A stretch of 64,000 nt of DNA, taken from Microbacterium sp. YJN-G (GTDB lineage Bacteria > Actinomycetota > Actinomycetes > Actinomycetales > Microbacteriaceae). Below are positions 7,883-18,153 of this stretch, in pieces. The stretch's first letter is position 1, and each line of letters opens with the position of its first letter. The position numbers were made by a program, and so were the translations under genes. Location: NCBI RefSeq assembly GCF_015040615.1, contig NZ_CP060402.1, positions 496,001 to 560,000 on the forward strand. Direction: 5' to 3'. Under the pieces are notes generated by a model. That model ran no database searches and had not been told where the DNA came from. It was given only the letters and a program-made list of their open reading frames with translations.

Positions 7883-10800
7883 TGCAGCTGCACCGCCTCG
7901 AGGTCGAGGGCTTCGGGCCGTTCCGCAGTCGCCAGGTCGTCGACTTCGACGCGTTCGGCGACGACGGCATCTTCCTCATCGCCGGACGCACCGGGGCCGG
8001 CAAGTCCAGCATCCTCGATGCCGTGTGCTTCGGGCTCTACGGCGGTGTGCCGCGCTACGACGGCGGTGAGAAGCGTCTGCGCAGCGACCACTGCGAACCC
8101 GACGACGTGACCGAGGTGGTCGTCGAGTTCAGCACGGTCGCCGGCCGCTACCGGGTGACGAGGTCTCCGGCCTACGAGCGCCCGGCCAAGCGCGGCGGCG
8201 GGATGACCACCCAGCAGCCCTCCGCCCTGCTGGAAGAGCTCATCGACGGGGAATGGGCAGGCCGGGCGGCGCGTGTGGTCGACGTCGCCAACGAGCTCGA
8301 CGAGATCCTGCAGCTCAGCCAGGAGCAGTTCCTGCAGGTCATCCTGCTCGCCCAGAACCGGTTCGCCGACTTCCTGCTCGCCGACAGCAAGGAGCGTCAG
8401 GCGCTGCTGCGCCGGCTGTTCGGCACGGTCCGGTTCTCCGACTACCTGTCCCGCTTCGACGAACGCCGCCGCGCGGCCGAGCAGGCCCTCAGCGGACGCC
8501 GCGCGACGGTCGATGCGCGGCTCGACGAAGCCGAGCGGATCGTCGCGGACGCCGAGCTGTGGGGCGAGGATGCCGAGTCCGCGCCCGACACCGCCGAAGA
8601 GCGCATCGATCGGCTGCGCCGCGCGATCAGCCGTGCCGACTACCAGGTCGAGCGGCACAGCACCGAACGTGCGGCCGCCGAGAAACAGCATGCGGCGGCG
8701 GATGCTGCGCTCGCCGAGCTGCGCGAGCAGCGCCAGGGACAGATCGACCGCGACCGCGCCCGAGCCGCCCTGGCCGCGCTGGACGCGCAGGCCGAGGAGA
8801 TGGCGGATGCCGCGTCGCGGCGCGACCGCGGTCGCGCCGCGGAGGCCCTGCGCAGCCTGATCACGGCGGCGAACCGTGCATCGAGCGCAGCGGAGCAGGC
8901 GGCGCGGGCCGAGACGGATGCTCTCGCCGCCGCTGAGGCGGCGGGGGTTCCCGGCTCCGAGTCGCTGAGACCTGATTCCGAGTCGACTCATGCCAGCGAG
9001 CTCCTGCGCACCTGGGCATCCGATCGCACCCGCGAGAGCGGCGCCTGGCAGCGCGCGGCCGAGCTGGAAGCATCCGCCTCCGCACGTGCCACCGAACTGT
9101 CCGCCGCCAAGGCCGCGGCGGACACGGCCACCGAGGTCCTCGCCGCGATCGAATCCGAGCGCGAGACGCTCCCCGACCGGATCACCGCTCTCACCGCCGA
9201 GCGCGACGCCGCTCGCACCGAGGGCGCCCTCGTCGACGCCACGACGCAGACCGTCGCCGCCGCAGAGCAGCGTGCCGCCGGCGTGCTCGACGCCGAACGC
9301 CTCACCGGAGAGCGCGACGCCGCCGCACGGGCGGAGGCCGAGGCGAGCGAGACGCACGCGCGTGCGCAGGCCGAGCTGTCGGCACTGCGCAAGCGCCGGC
9401 TCGACGGCTATGCGGGTGAGCTCGCCGACGCACTGGTCGCGGGCGAGCCCTGCGCGGTGTGCGGGTCGATCGAGCATCCGTCACCCGCCGAGCACGCGGA
9501 CCCCGTCTCGGCCGACGACGTGGCACTGGCCGAGAGCACGCGCGACGCGGCCGCGAACGCCGAGCGCGAAGCCTCTCGCGCCCTCGCAGCAGTCACCGCG
9601 GCGCACGCGGCGGCAATGGAGCGCTCGGGCGGACGCGATGCGGAACAGGCCTCGGACGAGCTCGCACGGGCGCGCGACGCGCAGGCCGCCGCCCTGGCCG
9701 CCGCGGAACGCGCGGAGCGGCTCACCGGCGAACTCGAGACTCTGCGACAGAGCGCGGCGGCCCTCGACGCGCGGCGCACCACGGCATCCGAGTCGCTCCA
9801 CGCGGCGCGCACCGCTCTGTCGCTCATCGAGCAGCGCATCGCTGACACCGACCAGCTGATCGCCGCCTCACGGGGCGACTACGCGACCGTCGCCGAGCGC
9901 GTCGCAGAAGCACGCGAGCAGATCACCGCCGCGACTGCGGCGGCCGACGCCGTCGACCTGCACGATGACGCCGTGCAGCGAGCGGCCGCCGCTCGTACCG
10001 AGCTCGATGAGGCGATCACGGCATCCGAGTTCGACGCGATCAGCGACGCCGAGCAGGCGCTGCTGACCGCCGCCGAGATCGCCGCCCTCGACGCCCGCGT
10101 GACCGCCCACGCGGTCGAGGTGAAGAAGGAGCGCGCGCTGCTGCTCGACCTCGAGCTGCGCGTGCTGCCCGATGAGCCGATCGATCTCGCCCCTGCCGAG
10201 CAGGCGGCGCAGCAGGCCCGAGAGGCCTGGCAGCAGGCGGTCGACGCCGACAGCCGGGCCCGCGGAGTGCAGCAGAGCCTCGTCGCGACCGTCGACTCCG
10301 CGGCTTCCGAGCATGCGGCCTCCGCGGTGGATGCCGAGGAGTTCGAGGTGCTGCGCGCGCTTGCCGACACGCTTGCGGGCCGCGCCGGCAACACCCGCCG
10401 GATGAACCTCGAGACCTTCGTGCTCGCCGCCGAGCTCGAAGAGATCGTCGCCGCCGCGAACCTGCGCCTGCGCGACATGTCCGATGGGCGCTACGAGCTG
10501 CGTCACTCCGATGCGCTCGCCGCGCGCGGTGCGGCATCCGGCCTCGGCATCGTCGTGTTCGACGCCTTCACCGGTCAGACCAGGCCCGCCCGCTCGCTGT
10601 CGGGAGGCGAGACGTTCCTGTCATCGCTGGCCCTCGCGCTCGGCCTCGCCGAGGTCGTCACAGCCCGCGCCGGCGGCATCCGCCTCGACACCCTGTTCAT
10701 CGACGAGGGGTTCGGATCCCTTGACGGCGACACGCTCGAGACCGCGATGCGCACCCTCGATGAGCTGCGCCAGGGCGGGCGCACCGTGGGCGTGATCAGC

Positions 10801-10902
10801 CACGTCGAGGCGATGCAGGAGCAGATCCCCGCTCAGCTCACCGTGCGCGCCCTGCCCGACGGCCCGAGCATCATCGACGCGCCACGGGCACCGCGCGGCT
10901 GA
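7882..10902 (+). CDS. sbcC: Exonuclease SbcCD subunit C (SMC-like ATPase)
   Basis: A 1006-residue Rad50/SbcC ATPase. The N-terminal half-domain has Walker A GRTGAGKSS (residues 35-43) and the Q-loop region QLSQEQFLQV. Long Ala/Glu/Arg-rich coiled coils flank the zinc hook CAVC (Cys524 and Cys527) near the centre. The C-terminal half-domain has the signature LSGGETF (906-912) and Walker B LFIDEGFGSLD. It shares one base with the sbcD stop, so the two subunits are co-translated. The length and layout are complete. Confidence 0.96.
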   Translation: MQLHRLEVEGFGPFRSRQVVDFDAFGDDGIFLIAGRTGAGKSSILDAVCFGLYGGVPRYDGGEKRLRSDHCEPDDVTEVVVEFSTVAGRYRVTRSPAYERPAKRGGGMTTQQPSALLEELIDGEWAGRAARVVDVANELDEILQLSQEQFLQVILLAQNRFADFLLADSKERQALLRRLFGTVRFSDYLSRFDERRRAAEQALSGRRATVDARLDEAERIVADAELWGEDAESAPDTAEERIDRLRRAISRADYQVERHSTERAAAEKQHAAADAALAELREQRQGQIDRDRARAALAALDAQAEEMADAASRRDRGRAAEALRSLITAANRASSAAEQAARAETDALAAAEAAGVPGSESLRPDSESTHASELLRTWASDRTRESGAWQRAAELEASASARATELSAAKAAADTATEVLAAIESERETLPDRITALTAERDAARTEGALVDATTQTVAAAEQRAAGVLDAERLTGERDAAARAEAEASETHARAQAELSALRKRRLDGYAGELADALVAGEPCAVCGSIEHPSPAEHADPVSADDVALAESTRDAAANAEREASRALAAVTAAHAAAMERSGGRDAEQASDELARARDAQAAALAAAERAERLTGELETLRQSAAALDARRTTASESLHAARTALSLIEQRIADTDQLIAASRGDYATVAERVAEAREQITAATAAADAVDLHDDAVQRAAAARTELDEAITASEFDAISDAEQALLTAAEIAALDARVTAHAVEVKKERALLLDLELRVLPDEPIDLAPAEQAAQQAREAWQQAVDADSRARGVQQSLVATVDSAASEHAASAVDAEEFEVLRALADTLAGRAGNTRRMNLETFVLAAELEEIVAAANLRLRDMSDGRYELRHSDALAARGAASGLGIVVFDAFTGQTRPARSLSGGETFLSSLALALGLAEVVTARAGGIRLDTLFIDEGFGSLDGDTLETAMRTLDELRQGGRTVGVISHVEAMQEQIPAQLTVRALPDGPSIIDAPRAPRG

Positions 10903-10914
10903 CTCCGCCACCCG

Positions 10915-10931
10915 CGACCGCCCGGCGGTCG
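10915..10931. terminator. GC hairpin between the convergent sbcC and nucleosidase genes
   Basis: CGACCGC and GCGGTCG, perfect 7-bp arms with a 3-nt spacer, sit in the 61-bp convergent gap. There is no T-run, as is usual in this DNA. It could terminate both transcripts. Confidence 0.45.
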
Positions 10932-10963
10932 TCGGCAGCCCGCGACCGCACCCGCGACCGAGT

Positions 10964-11521
10964 TCAGACGGCGTACTCGCTCCGCATGTGCTCCCACAGC
11001 TTCGCGCTGCACTCCGCGACGACCTCGTCCCACACCTGGGTCGCGCCGTCCTGCGCGCGATCGGACACCACCCGCATCACCCGGATCGGCACGTCGAACT
11101 TCTGCGCCACCCAGATGAACGAGAACGTCTCCATGTCGACCAGCACGCCGCCGAGATCGCGGATCCGCGCCACGGCATCCGCGTCGTCGACGAAGATGTC
11201 GCCCGTCGCGATCGTCACCCCGTCGCGGCCCGTCTCCACGCGCGAGGGCAGCGAGACGTGCCGGCCGATGACGCCGTCGAGGTCCTGCACGTCGTGCTGG
11301 ATCGCGGCGCTGACGTCGTAGATGCCCGACTCCACCGAGTCGTCCACGGCGCCGGCCGTGCCGACGACGACGATCTCCTCGTACTTCGCGGCATCCAGCG
11401 CCCGGGTCAGGCCGTACGCCGCCATGAGCTTTCCGGGCCCGGTGACCAGGCGATCGAAGCCGGGCAGCTCGGCGGGGAAGGCCTGCAGTTCGGATGCGAG
11501 GGCGGCGACGAGAAGTTTCAC
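10964..11521 (-). CDS. 5'-methylthioadenosine/S-adenosylhomocysteine nucleosidase-like protein
   Basis: A 185-residue nucleoside phosphorylase-fold enzyme. The opening [13 protein letters not shown] carries the Glu of MTA/SAH nucleosidases, VVVGTAGAV is the nucleobase-pocket turn, VDMETF contains the ribose-binding Met-Glu pair, and RVVSDRA the catalytic Asp. It is shorter than the ~230-residue family average, with a compact middle, as in many actinobacterial members. It would hydrolyse MTA, SAH or a related nucleoside in methionine salvage. It starts with GTG and is divergent from nadE across a 50-bp gap. Confidence 0.82.
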   Translation of the reverse strand: MKLLVAALASELQAFPAELPGFDRLVTGPGKLMAAYGLTRALDAAKYEEIVVVGTAGAVDDSVESGIYDVSAAIQHDVQDLDGVIGRHVSLPSRVETGRDGVTIATGDIFVDDADAVARIRDLGGVLVDMETFSFIWVAQKFDVPIRVMRVVSDRAQDGATQVWDEVVAECSAKLWEHMRSEYAV

Positions 11522-11571
11522 GACTCCATCCTGTCAGGTGGGGGAGACTGGAACCCGACCAAGGAGGCGAC

Positions 11572-12390
11572 ATGAGCATGCAGCAGCGGATCATCGACGA
11601 CCTGGGCGTTCGGCCCGAGATCGACCCGGCAGGAGAGATCGAGAAGCGGATCGGATTCCTCATCGACTATCTGCGCGCCAGCGGCGCCGCCGGTTTCGTG
11701 CTCGGCATCTCGGGCGGGCAGGATTCCACCCTCGCTGGCCGGCTCGCACAGCTCGCTGTCGAGCGCGTCAGGGCGGAGGGCGGCGATGCGACGTTCCTCG
11801 CCGTTCGCCTGCCGTACCGGGTGCAGGCGGATGCCGCGGATGCCGAGGACGCGATCGACTTCGTCGCCGCCGACCGATCGGTCACGATCAACATCGAGCA
11901 CGGCGTGGATGGCCTCGAGCGCGACCTCGAGGAGGGGCTCGGCGGCAGCATCAGCGACTTCAACCGCGGCAACATCAAGGCGCGACTGCGGATGGTGACC
12001 CAATACGCGCTGGGCGGTCACGACCGGCTGCTGGTCATCGGCACCGATCACGCGGCCGAGGCCGTCACCGGCTTCTACACGAAGTTCGGCGATGGGGCTG
12101 CCGACCTGCTGCCGTTGTCCGGGCTCAACAAGCGCCAGGGGCGCGCGGTGCTCAAGCAGCTCGGCGCGCCGAAGCACCTGTACACGAAGGTGCCGACGGC
12201 CGATCTGCTCGACGGCATCCCGGGCCGCCCCGATGAGGACGAGCTCGGGCTCACCTACGAGCAGATCGACGACTATCTCGAGGGGAAGGAGATCGCCCCG
12301 GCGGCGGCGCTGCTGATCGAGGCGAAGTACACCGCATCCCGCCACAAGCGCCACCTGCCGGTGACCCCGGGCGACACCTGGTGGCGCTGA
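11572..12390 (+). CDS. nadE: NH3-dependent NAD+ synthetase
   Basis: A 272-residue enzyme that amidates deamido-NAD with ammonia, the last step of NAD synthesis. The PP-loop SGGQDS is at residues 47-52, with [31 protein letters not shown] and PTADL further on. There is no glutaminase domain, so this is the short ammonia-dependent type. AAGGAGG lies 5 nt before the ATG. It is divergent from the nucleosidase gene. Confidence 0.96.
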   Translation: MSMQQRIIDDLGVRPEIDPAGEIEKRIGFLIDYLRASGAAGFVLGISGGQDSTLAGRLAQLAVERVRAEGGDATFLAVRLPYRVQADAADAEDAIDFVAADRSVTINIEHGVDGLERDLEEGLGGSISDFNRGNIKARLRMVTQYALGGHDRLLVIGTDHAAEAVTGFYTKFGDGAADLLPLSGLNKRQGRAVLKQLGAPKHLYTKVPTADLLDGIPGRPDEDELGLTYEQIDDYLEGKEIAPAAALLIEAKYTASRHKRHLPVTPGDTWWR

Positions 12391-12484
12391 CACCTGGTGG
12401 CAGCCCTGCGTGCTCGCCGACTCCCGGCGACGGGATGTCTGACCCGGCGGATAGTGTCGGGAGCAGCTGAGGGAAAGGGGCATC

Positions 12485-15400
12485 GTGCGGGTCATCGCAG
12501 CGGAGAACCGGGTCGTCTGGAGTGCCAGCGACCTGAAGCTGGCAGCGGAGTGCGAGTTCGCCTGGGCACGCGCGCTCGATGCCAAGCTCGGCCGCGTCCC
12601 CGCCGTGGAGGAGCCCGAGGACGCGACGCTCGCCCGCGCCGCCCAGCTCGGTGACGTCCACGAGCTGGCCGTGCTCGCCCGCCTCGTCGACGAGCTCGGC
12701 GAGTCCGTCGACGGCGGTGCCGGGGTCGTCACGTTGCCCAAGGTCTCGTCCGCGGATGCCGAGGCACTGGCGACAGCCGCAGCCGACACCGAGCGCGCAC
12801 TGCGCTCGGCAGCATCCGTCGTCTTCCAGGCCGCATTCTCGACCCCCGAATTCGTCGGATTCGCCGACTTCCTGCGCCGTGACACCGACGGCAGCTGGCG
12901 CGTGCAGGACTCAAAGCTGGCGCGCACCGCGCGCGCCACGGCGCTCATGCAGCTGGCGGCATACGTCGACCAGCTCGACCGGCTGGGCGTGCCTCGTTCC
13001 GACGAGGTCGACCTGCTGCTCGGTGACGGCAGCACGAGCACCCACCGCGTCGACGACATCCTGCCACTGTTCCATGTCCGGCGTTCGCGCCTTCGCGCGG
13101 TGATCGCCGATCGGCGCATCGGCGACGGCGCCGCCGGCGAACCGCTCGCCTGGGGAGACGACCGCGGCGACCTGCAGATCACGGCGTGCGGACGGTGCGC
13201 GACCTGCGAGGAGCAGGTGATCGGGCATCGCGACCTGCTCATGGTGGCGCGGATGCGGCCGGTGCAGCGGCAGCGGCTGCGTGCCGCCGGCATCCTCACC
13301 ATCGACGAACTCGCGATCGCCGCCGATGCTCCCGACGGCATGAATGCCGACACGTTCACCGCGCTGCGCGCCCAGGCGCGGCTGCAGGCCGGAGTCGCCC
13401 CGCTGCCGGGCAGCATCCCGCCGTTCGAGCTCGTCTCTCCGCACGCCATCAGCCTGATGCCGCGCCCCAGCCACGGCGACCTGTTCTTCGACTTCGAGGG
13501 CGACCCGCTGCACACCGAGCCGACGGCTCCCGGCGAGAAGAACGAGTGGGGCATCGACTACCTGTTCGGCTGGGTTGACAACGCCGAGCAGTACTCCGCC
13601 CTGTGGGCGCACAGCTTCGCCGACGAGAAGCAGGCGCTGCTCGACTTCCTCGAGTTCGTGAAGCTGCGGCGGCAGACGCACCCCGACCTGCACATCTACC
13701 ACTACGCGCCCTACGAGACCGCGCACCTGTCGGCCATGGCGGCGCGGCACGGCGTCGGCGAGGCCGACGTCGACCGGCTGCTGCGCGAAGGCGTGTTCGT
13801 CGACCTGTACCCGATCGTGCTGCGCTCGGTGCGCGTGGGATCGCGGTCGTACTCGATCAAGAAGCTCGAGCCGCTCTACATGGGCGAAGAGGTACGCACC
13901 AGCGACGTGCAGAAGGGCGACGAGTCGATCGTCCAGTACGTGCACGCGCGTTCGCTGCTCGACGCCGGGAAGGAAGCCGACGCCCAGGGGATCCTCGACG
14001 ACATCGCCGACTACAACCGCTACGACTGCGTCTCCACCCGGCGACTGCGCGACTGGCTGATCGGCCTCGCCAAGCAGGCCGGAGTGCTGCCCGCTCCGCC
14101 CGATGACCCGCAGACCCGGGCCTACGAGCCGTCGCCGCTCAGCCTCGCGCTGCTGGCCGAGGGACAGCAGGCCGTGCAGGCGGGCCGCGACGGAGAGGTC
14201 TTCCGGGTCGCCTCGGCCGCGATCGACTACTTCCCGCGCGAGGCCAAGAGCTTCTGGCAGGGTCACTTCCAGCGGCTGCGCGAACCCGTCTCGATGTGGG
14301 AGTCGACGCGTGACGTGCTGCGCATCGACGCCGGCTCCAGCGCGGTCGCGGAGGACTGGGGGATCGGCGAGGGGCAGCGCACCCAGACCCGGATGCTGCG
14401 GCTGCGCGGCGAGGTCGCTCCCGGCAGCACACTCGGCGTCGGCGGGCGGCCGTTCGCGCTGTACGCGGTGCCGACCCCGTTCGACGTCACCGCGCCGTCG
14501 CGGGTGATCCACGTGCCGCACGAGGTCGAGATCGCCGAGGTGCTCGACGACGGCTATCTCGTGCGCGAGCGCACCGTGCAGGGACAGACCTGGGACGAGC
14601 TGCCCATCGCACTCGCACCGGCGGCACCGCCGAACGTCGCCTCGCAGCAGGGGGCGATCGAGGAGTGGGCCGCGGCCGTGCATCACGCGGCGCCGGGATT
14701 CCCGCAGGATGCCGCATCCGACATCCTGCGCCGGGCGGTGCCGCGCACGCTCTCGGGGCAGCCGCTCCCGCCGGCAGGGGATGACATGGTCGACGCGATC
14801 GTGCGCGGCGTGCTCGATCTCGACCGCAGCTACGTGGCCGTGCAGGGTCCCCCGGGCACGGGCAAGACGTACACCGGATCACAGGTGATCGCGCGACTCG
14901 TGCGTGACCACGGCTTCCGCATCGGGGTGGTCGCGCAGTCGCACGCCATCGTCGAGAACCTGCTCGACCGGGTCGTCGCCGACGGCGTTCCCGCAGCCCA
15001 GGTCGGCAAGGCCCCCAAGAACGGCGACGAGGCCGAACACGCCTACACGCCGCTGCGCAAGGACGGCATGGCCGCGTTCCTCGCCGACCACGCCGAGCAC
15101 GGCGCGGTCGTGGGCGGCACGGCATGGGACTTCAGCAACACCCGCCGCGTCGACCGGGGCGGGCTCGACCTGCTCGTCATCGACGAGGCCGGGCAGTTCT
15201 CGCTCGCCTCGACGATCGCCGTCGCCGCCGGTGCCCAGCGACTGCTGCTGCTGGGTGATCCGCAGCAGCTGCCGCAGGTGAGCCAGGGCACGCATCCCGA
15301 GGCCGTGGACACGTCGGCTCTCGGCTGGGTCATGGACGGCGACTCGGTGATCGACCCGGCCCACGGCTACTTCCTCGCGAAGTCGTGGCGCATGCATCCG

Positions 15401-15985
15401 GAGGTCGCCCGGCCCGTGTCGTGGCTCTCGTACGCGGGGCGGCTGGCATCGGCATCGGGCGCCGAGCGGCGCACCGTCGAGGGCGTCGATCCGGGACTGC
15501 ACGTCGTGCCCGTACGGCATCGCGGCAACGCGACCCAATCGCCCGAGGAGGCGGCGGAGGTCGTGCGCATCGTGCGCGATCTCATCGGCCGGCGGTACGT
15601 CGACGGGATGACGGATGCCGCGCCGCGCCCACTGGCGCAGGACGACATCATCGTCGTCGCGCCCTACAACGCGCAGAAGCAGCTCATCCACGACGAGCTC
15701 GCCGCCGCCGGCTTCGGGGGAGTGGCGGTCGGCACGGTCGACAACTTCCAGGGCAAGGAGGCGGTCGTCTCGATCACCTCGCTCGCGGCATCCAGCGGCC
15801 GTGACGCTCCGCGCGGCCCGGAGTTCCTGCTGCTGCAGAACCGCCTGAACGTCGCGATCTCCCGTGCGATGAGCGTCGCCTACCTCGTGCACTCACCCGC
15901 ACTGCTCGATGACCTGCCGTGGACGCCCGAGGGCGTGGCGCGGCTGAGCGCCTTCGCCCACCTGGTCGGCGCGGACAGTGACTGA
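12485..15985 (+). CDS. TM0106-family RecB-like nuclease fused to a superfamily 1 helicase
   Basis: A 1166-residue two-part enzyme. The N-terminal third is a RecB-like nuclease (VVWSASDLKLAAECEFAWAR, then FADFLRR and VQDSKLAR as the PD-(D/E)xK core). From about residue 335 there is a RNase H-like exonuclease module (FFDFEGDP ... HYAPYE ... YNRYDCVSTRRLRDWL). The C-terminal third is an UvrD/Upf1-type helicase: Walker A QGPPGTGKT near 785, DEAGQFSLA near 900, GDPQQLPQV, and motifs V-VI (TVDNFQGKEA, NVAISRA). The family is expected to act in DNA repair; its exact substrate is not established. GAAAGGGG precedes the GTG start. Confidence 0.9.
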   Translation: MRVIAAENRVVWSASDLKLAAECEFAWARALDAKLGRVPAVEEPEDATLARAAQLGDVHELAVLARLVDELGESVDGGAGVVTLPKVSSADAEALATAAADTERALRSAASVVFQAAFSTPEFVGFADFLRRDTDGSWRVQDSKLARTARATALMQLAAYVDQLDRLGVPRSDEVDLLLGDGSTSTHRVDDILPLFHVRRSRLRAVIADRRIGDGAAGEPLAWGDDRGDLQITACGRCATCEEQVIGHRDLLMVARMRPVQRQRLRAAGILTIDELAIAADAPDGMNADTFTALRAQARLQAGVAPLPGSIPPFELVSPHAISLMPRPSHGDLFFDFEGDPLHTEPTAPGEKNEWGIDYLFGWVDNAEQYSALWAHSFADEKQALLDFLEFVKLRRQTHPDLHIYHYAPYETAHLSAMAARHGVGEADVDRLLREGVFVDLYPIVLRSVRVGSRSYSIKKLEPLYMGEEVRTSDVQKGDESIVQYVHARSLLDAGKEADAQGILDDIADYNRYDCVSTRRLRDWLIGLAKQAGVLPAPPDDPQTRAYEPSPLSLALLAEGQQAVQAGRDGEVFRVASAAIDYFPREAKSFWQGHFQRLREPVSMWESTRDVLRIDAGSSAVAEDWGIGEGQRTQTRMLRLRGEVAPGSTLGVGGRPFALYAVPTPFDVTAPSRVIHVPHEVEIAEVLDDGYLVRERTVQGQTWDELPIALAPAAPPNVASQQGAIEEWAAAVHHAAPGFPQDAASDILRRAVPRTLSGQPLPPAGDDMVDAIVRGVLDLDRSYVAVQGPPGTGKTYTGSQVIARLVRDHGFRIGVVAQSHAIVENLLDRVVADGVPAAQVGKAPKNGDEAEHAYTPLRKDGMAAFLADHAEHGAVVGGTAWDFSNTRRVDRGGLDLLVIDEAGQFSLASTIAVAAGAQRLLLLGDPQQLPQVSQGTHPEAVDTSALGWVMDGDSVIDPAHGYFLAKSWRMHPEVARPVSWLSYAGRLASASGAERRTVEGVDPGLHVVPVRHRGNATQSPEEAAEVVRIVRDLIGRRYVDGMTDAAPRPLAQDDIIVVAPYNAQKQLIHDELAAAGFGGVAVGTVDNFQGKEAVVSITSLAASSGRDAPRGPEFLLLQNRLNVAISRAMSVAYLVHSPALLDDLPWTPEGVARLSAFAHLVGADSD

Positions 15986-16964
15986 GCGCCCGCGCGTGAA
16001 CAGCGAGGTTGCCGGCGTGCACACCGTCGATGACATCATGCGGGCATCCGCGGCCTGGGTCTGGTTCCCGCGCGACAGCGATCAGGTGAAGTCCGAGCTG
16101 CAACTCGTCCGCTACCCGGAACGCTTCGGCGGCGGGGTGCGGGGATCGCAGGTGGAGTCATCTCTTGGTGCCGCGGACGTGCTAGACCATGCCGTCGAGC
16201 GCACCCGCGCCTGGGGCGAGAGCAGGCTGACCTTCTGGACCAACGCCTCGGACAGCCCCGACCTCGAGGGTGAGCTGCGACGCCGGGGCGCGGAGCACAT
16301 CGACACGGTCGCGGTGTTCGCCAGGCCCATCGACGGTCTCTCCGTCGAGGCGCCTCCGCACGTCACGGCCGAGGTCGTGCGCACGCTCGAACAGGTGCGC
16401 GAGGTCGATGCCGTCAACGTGCCGGTCTGGGAGCAGCGTCCGCTCGACGATGAGGGGCTGCAGGAAGAGCTCGCTGAGGTCGTCTCGGGGCTGGAATCGG
16501 GCGAGGGCGCGCGGGTGCTCGCCCGCCTGGACGGCGTCGCCGTCAGCACCGGCGGGTGCACCATCGTCGATGGCTTCGTGCGACTGTGGGGCGCGGCCAC
16601 CCTTCCCGAAGCGCGTGGACGCGGCGCCTACCGCGCGGTGCTCGCCGAGCGACTGCGCGTCGGGGCTGAGCTCGGTGCGACCACGGCCCTCGTGAAGGGT
16701 CGCATCTCCACGTCCGCCCGCATCCTCGCCCGCGCGGGCTTCACGCACATGGCGACGAGCGTGCCTACGTGCTCGAGGTCGCGTAGCGCCGCGCCCGCGG
16801 CATCCGCGTCGCCCGACGCGCCCGCTCCCCGTGTGAGAAACCACTTTTCGCGTGGGAAACCACGGCAGAACGCGTTTCTCGTGCGGAATGTGGTTTCTCG
16901 GCGAATGGGGGCGCGGCGCGGGAGGGCACGCGGGGCGCGTCGCGTGGGTCAGACGGTGCCGTAG
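15978..16964 (+). CDS. GNAT-type acetyltransferase, frameshifted near the C-terminus
   Basis: It starts inside the last codons of the nuclease/helicase gene (8-bp overlap). Residues 1-257 look like a normal acetyltransferase with the acetyl-CoA loop [17 protein letters not shown] and the closing ILARAGFTH. After that the frame gives a low-complexity Arg/Ala/Ser tail of about 70 residues, running through the palindromic element at 16835-16899 and into the 3' end of upp. In the next frame the same DNA reads [11 protein letters not shown] and stops at 16784-16786, the usual end of such enzymes. A one-base deletion at about 16746-16751 explains this. The intact gene would span 15978-16786. Confidence 0.75.
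   Translation: MTERPRVNSEVAGVHTVDDIMRASAAWVWFPRDSDQVKSELQLVRYPERFGGGVRGSQVESSLGAADVLDHAVERTRAWGESRLTFWTNASDSPDLEGELRRRGAEHIDTVAVFARPIDGLSVEAPPHVTAEVVRTLEQVREVDAVNVPVWEQRPLDDEGLQEELAEVVSGLESGEGARVLARLDGVAVSTGGCTIVDGFVRLWGAATLPEARGRGAYRAVLAERLRVGAELGATTALVKGRISTSARILARAGFTHMATSVPTCSRSRSAAPAASASPDAPAPRVRNHFSRGKPRQNAFLVRNVVSRRMGARRGRARGARRVGQTVP
16835..16899. repeat. Four-arm palindromic element, family C (GAGAAACCAC core), second copy
   Basis: Outer arms GAGAAACCAC (16835-16844) and GTGGTTTCTC (16890-16899) enclose a weaker inner pair, GAAAC (16856-16860) and GTTTC (16874-16878). It lies between the convergent acetyltransferase and upp genes. The core word matches the copy at 3935-4009. Confidence 0.75.
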
Positions 16965-17581
16965 AGGCGGTCGCCTGCGTCGCCGAGTCCGGGCACGATG
17001 TAGCCCTTCTCGTTGAGGCGCTCGTCGAGTGCGCCGAGCACGAGGGTCACGTCGCGGTCGCCGACGAGCTTCTCGATCGCCTCCACACCCTCGGGGGTGC
17101 CGAGCAGGCAGATCGCGGTGACGTCCTTCGCACCGCGGTCGAAGAGGAACTGGATCGCCGCGCCCAGCGAGCCGCCGGTCGCGAGCATCGGGTCGATGGC
17201 GAAGCACTGCCGGTCGCTGAGATCGTCGGGCAGACGCTCGGCGTAGGTGGTGGGCTCGAACGTGGTCTCGTCGCGCACCATGCCCAGGAAGCCGACCTCG
17301 GCCGTGGGGATGAGCTTGACCAGGCCCTCGAGCATCCCGAGCCCGGCGCGCAGGATGGGGACGACGATCGGCCGCGGCTCGGCGATCTTCACGCCGGTCG
17401 TCTTCGTGACGGGCGTCTGGATCTCGATCGGGGTGACCTTCACGTTCCGCGTCGCCTCGTAGGCGAGCAGGGTCACGAGCTCCTCCGTGAGCTGACGGAA
17501 GACCGGCGACGGTGTCTTCTCATCCCGCAGCACCGTGAGCTTGTGAGTGATGAGCGGGTGATCGGCCACATGAACGCGCAT
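16949..17581 (-). CDS. upp: Uracil phosphoribosyltransferase
   Basis: A 210-residue pyrimidine salvage enzyme converting uracil and PRPP to UMP. The N-terminal block [16 protein letters not shown], the hood [10 protein letters not shown] and the PRPP-binding loop DPMLATGGS are all present, and the closing [13 protein letters not shown] is the uracil-binding end. Length is normal. TAGCCT (17588-17593 on the complement) sits 6 nt before the ATG, so the mRNA is probably leaderless. It is divergent from tadA. Confidence 0.97.
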   Translation of the reverse strand: MRVHVADHPLITHKLTVLRDEKTPSPVFRQLTEELVTLLAYEATRNVKVTPIEIQTPVTKTTGVKIAEPRPIVVPILRAGLGMLEGLVKLIPTAEVGFLGMVRDETTFEPTTYAERLPDDLSDRQCFAIDPMLATGGSLGAAIQFLFDRGAKDVTAICLLGTPEGVEAIEKLVGDRDVTLVLGALDERLNEKGYIVPGLGDAGDRLYGTV

Positions 17582-17682
17582 GATTACAGGCTACTTCCCA
17601 GTGGCCCGAGCTCGCGCCCCGGCTTCGCGTCGGGCGCGCCACGCGAGAGGATGGGGATGCAGCACGCACGGAGGGACCGACC

Positions 17683-18138
17683 ATGATCAGCGCGTACGAC
17701 GAGCCGATGTGCCGTGCCCTCGTGCTCGCAGCCGAAGCGGGGGTCGCCGGGGATGTGCCGGTCGGTGCAGTCGTGCTCGACCCGGATGGACGGGTGATCG
17801 GCGAGGGGCGAAACCTGCGCGAGGTCACTCACGATCCGACCGGTCACGCCGAGATCGTCGCGCTGCGCGCCGCCGCCGAAGCGCACGGCGGCTGGAACCT
17901 CGAAGACCACACCCTCGTCGTCACGCTCGAGCCGTGCGTGATGTGCGCCGGCGCGATCCTGCAGGCTCGCATCGGCCGAGTGGTCTTCGGGGCCTGGGAT
18001 GACAAGGCCGGTGCGGCGGGATCCATGTACGACCTGCTGCGCGACCGGCGGCTGCCGTACCGCGCCGAGGTGGTCGGCGGCATCCGCACCGAAGAGGCGA
18101 CCGCCCTGCTGCGCGACTTCTTCGAGTCCCGGCGCTGA
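17683..18138 (+). CDS. tadA: tRNA adenosine(34) deaminase
   Basis: A 151-residue zinc deaminase that makes inosine at the wobble position of tRNA-Arg. The metal site is complete: HAE (His55, Glu57) and PCVMC (Cys85, Cys88), with the family sequence EPCVMCAGAI. FGAWDDKAGAAGS and a C-terminal TALLRDFFESRR helix are typical of TadA rather than of free-nucleoside deaminases. GGAGGG precedes the ATG by 7 nt. Confidence 0.93.
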   Translation: MISAYDEPMCRALVLAAEAGVAGDVPVGAVVLDPDGRVIGEGRNLREVTHDPTGHAEIVALRAAAEAHGGWNLEDHTLVVTLEPCVMCAGAILQARIGRVVFGAWDDKAGAAGSMYDLLRDRRLPYRAEVVGGIRTEEATALLRDFFESRR

Positions 18139-18153
18139 GCGCGCCCACCGCGT

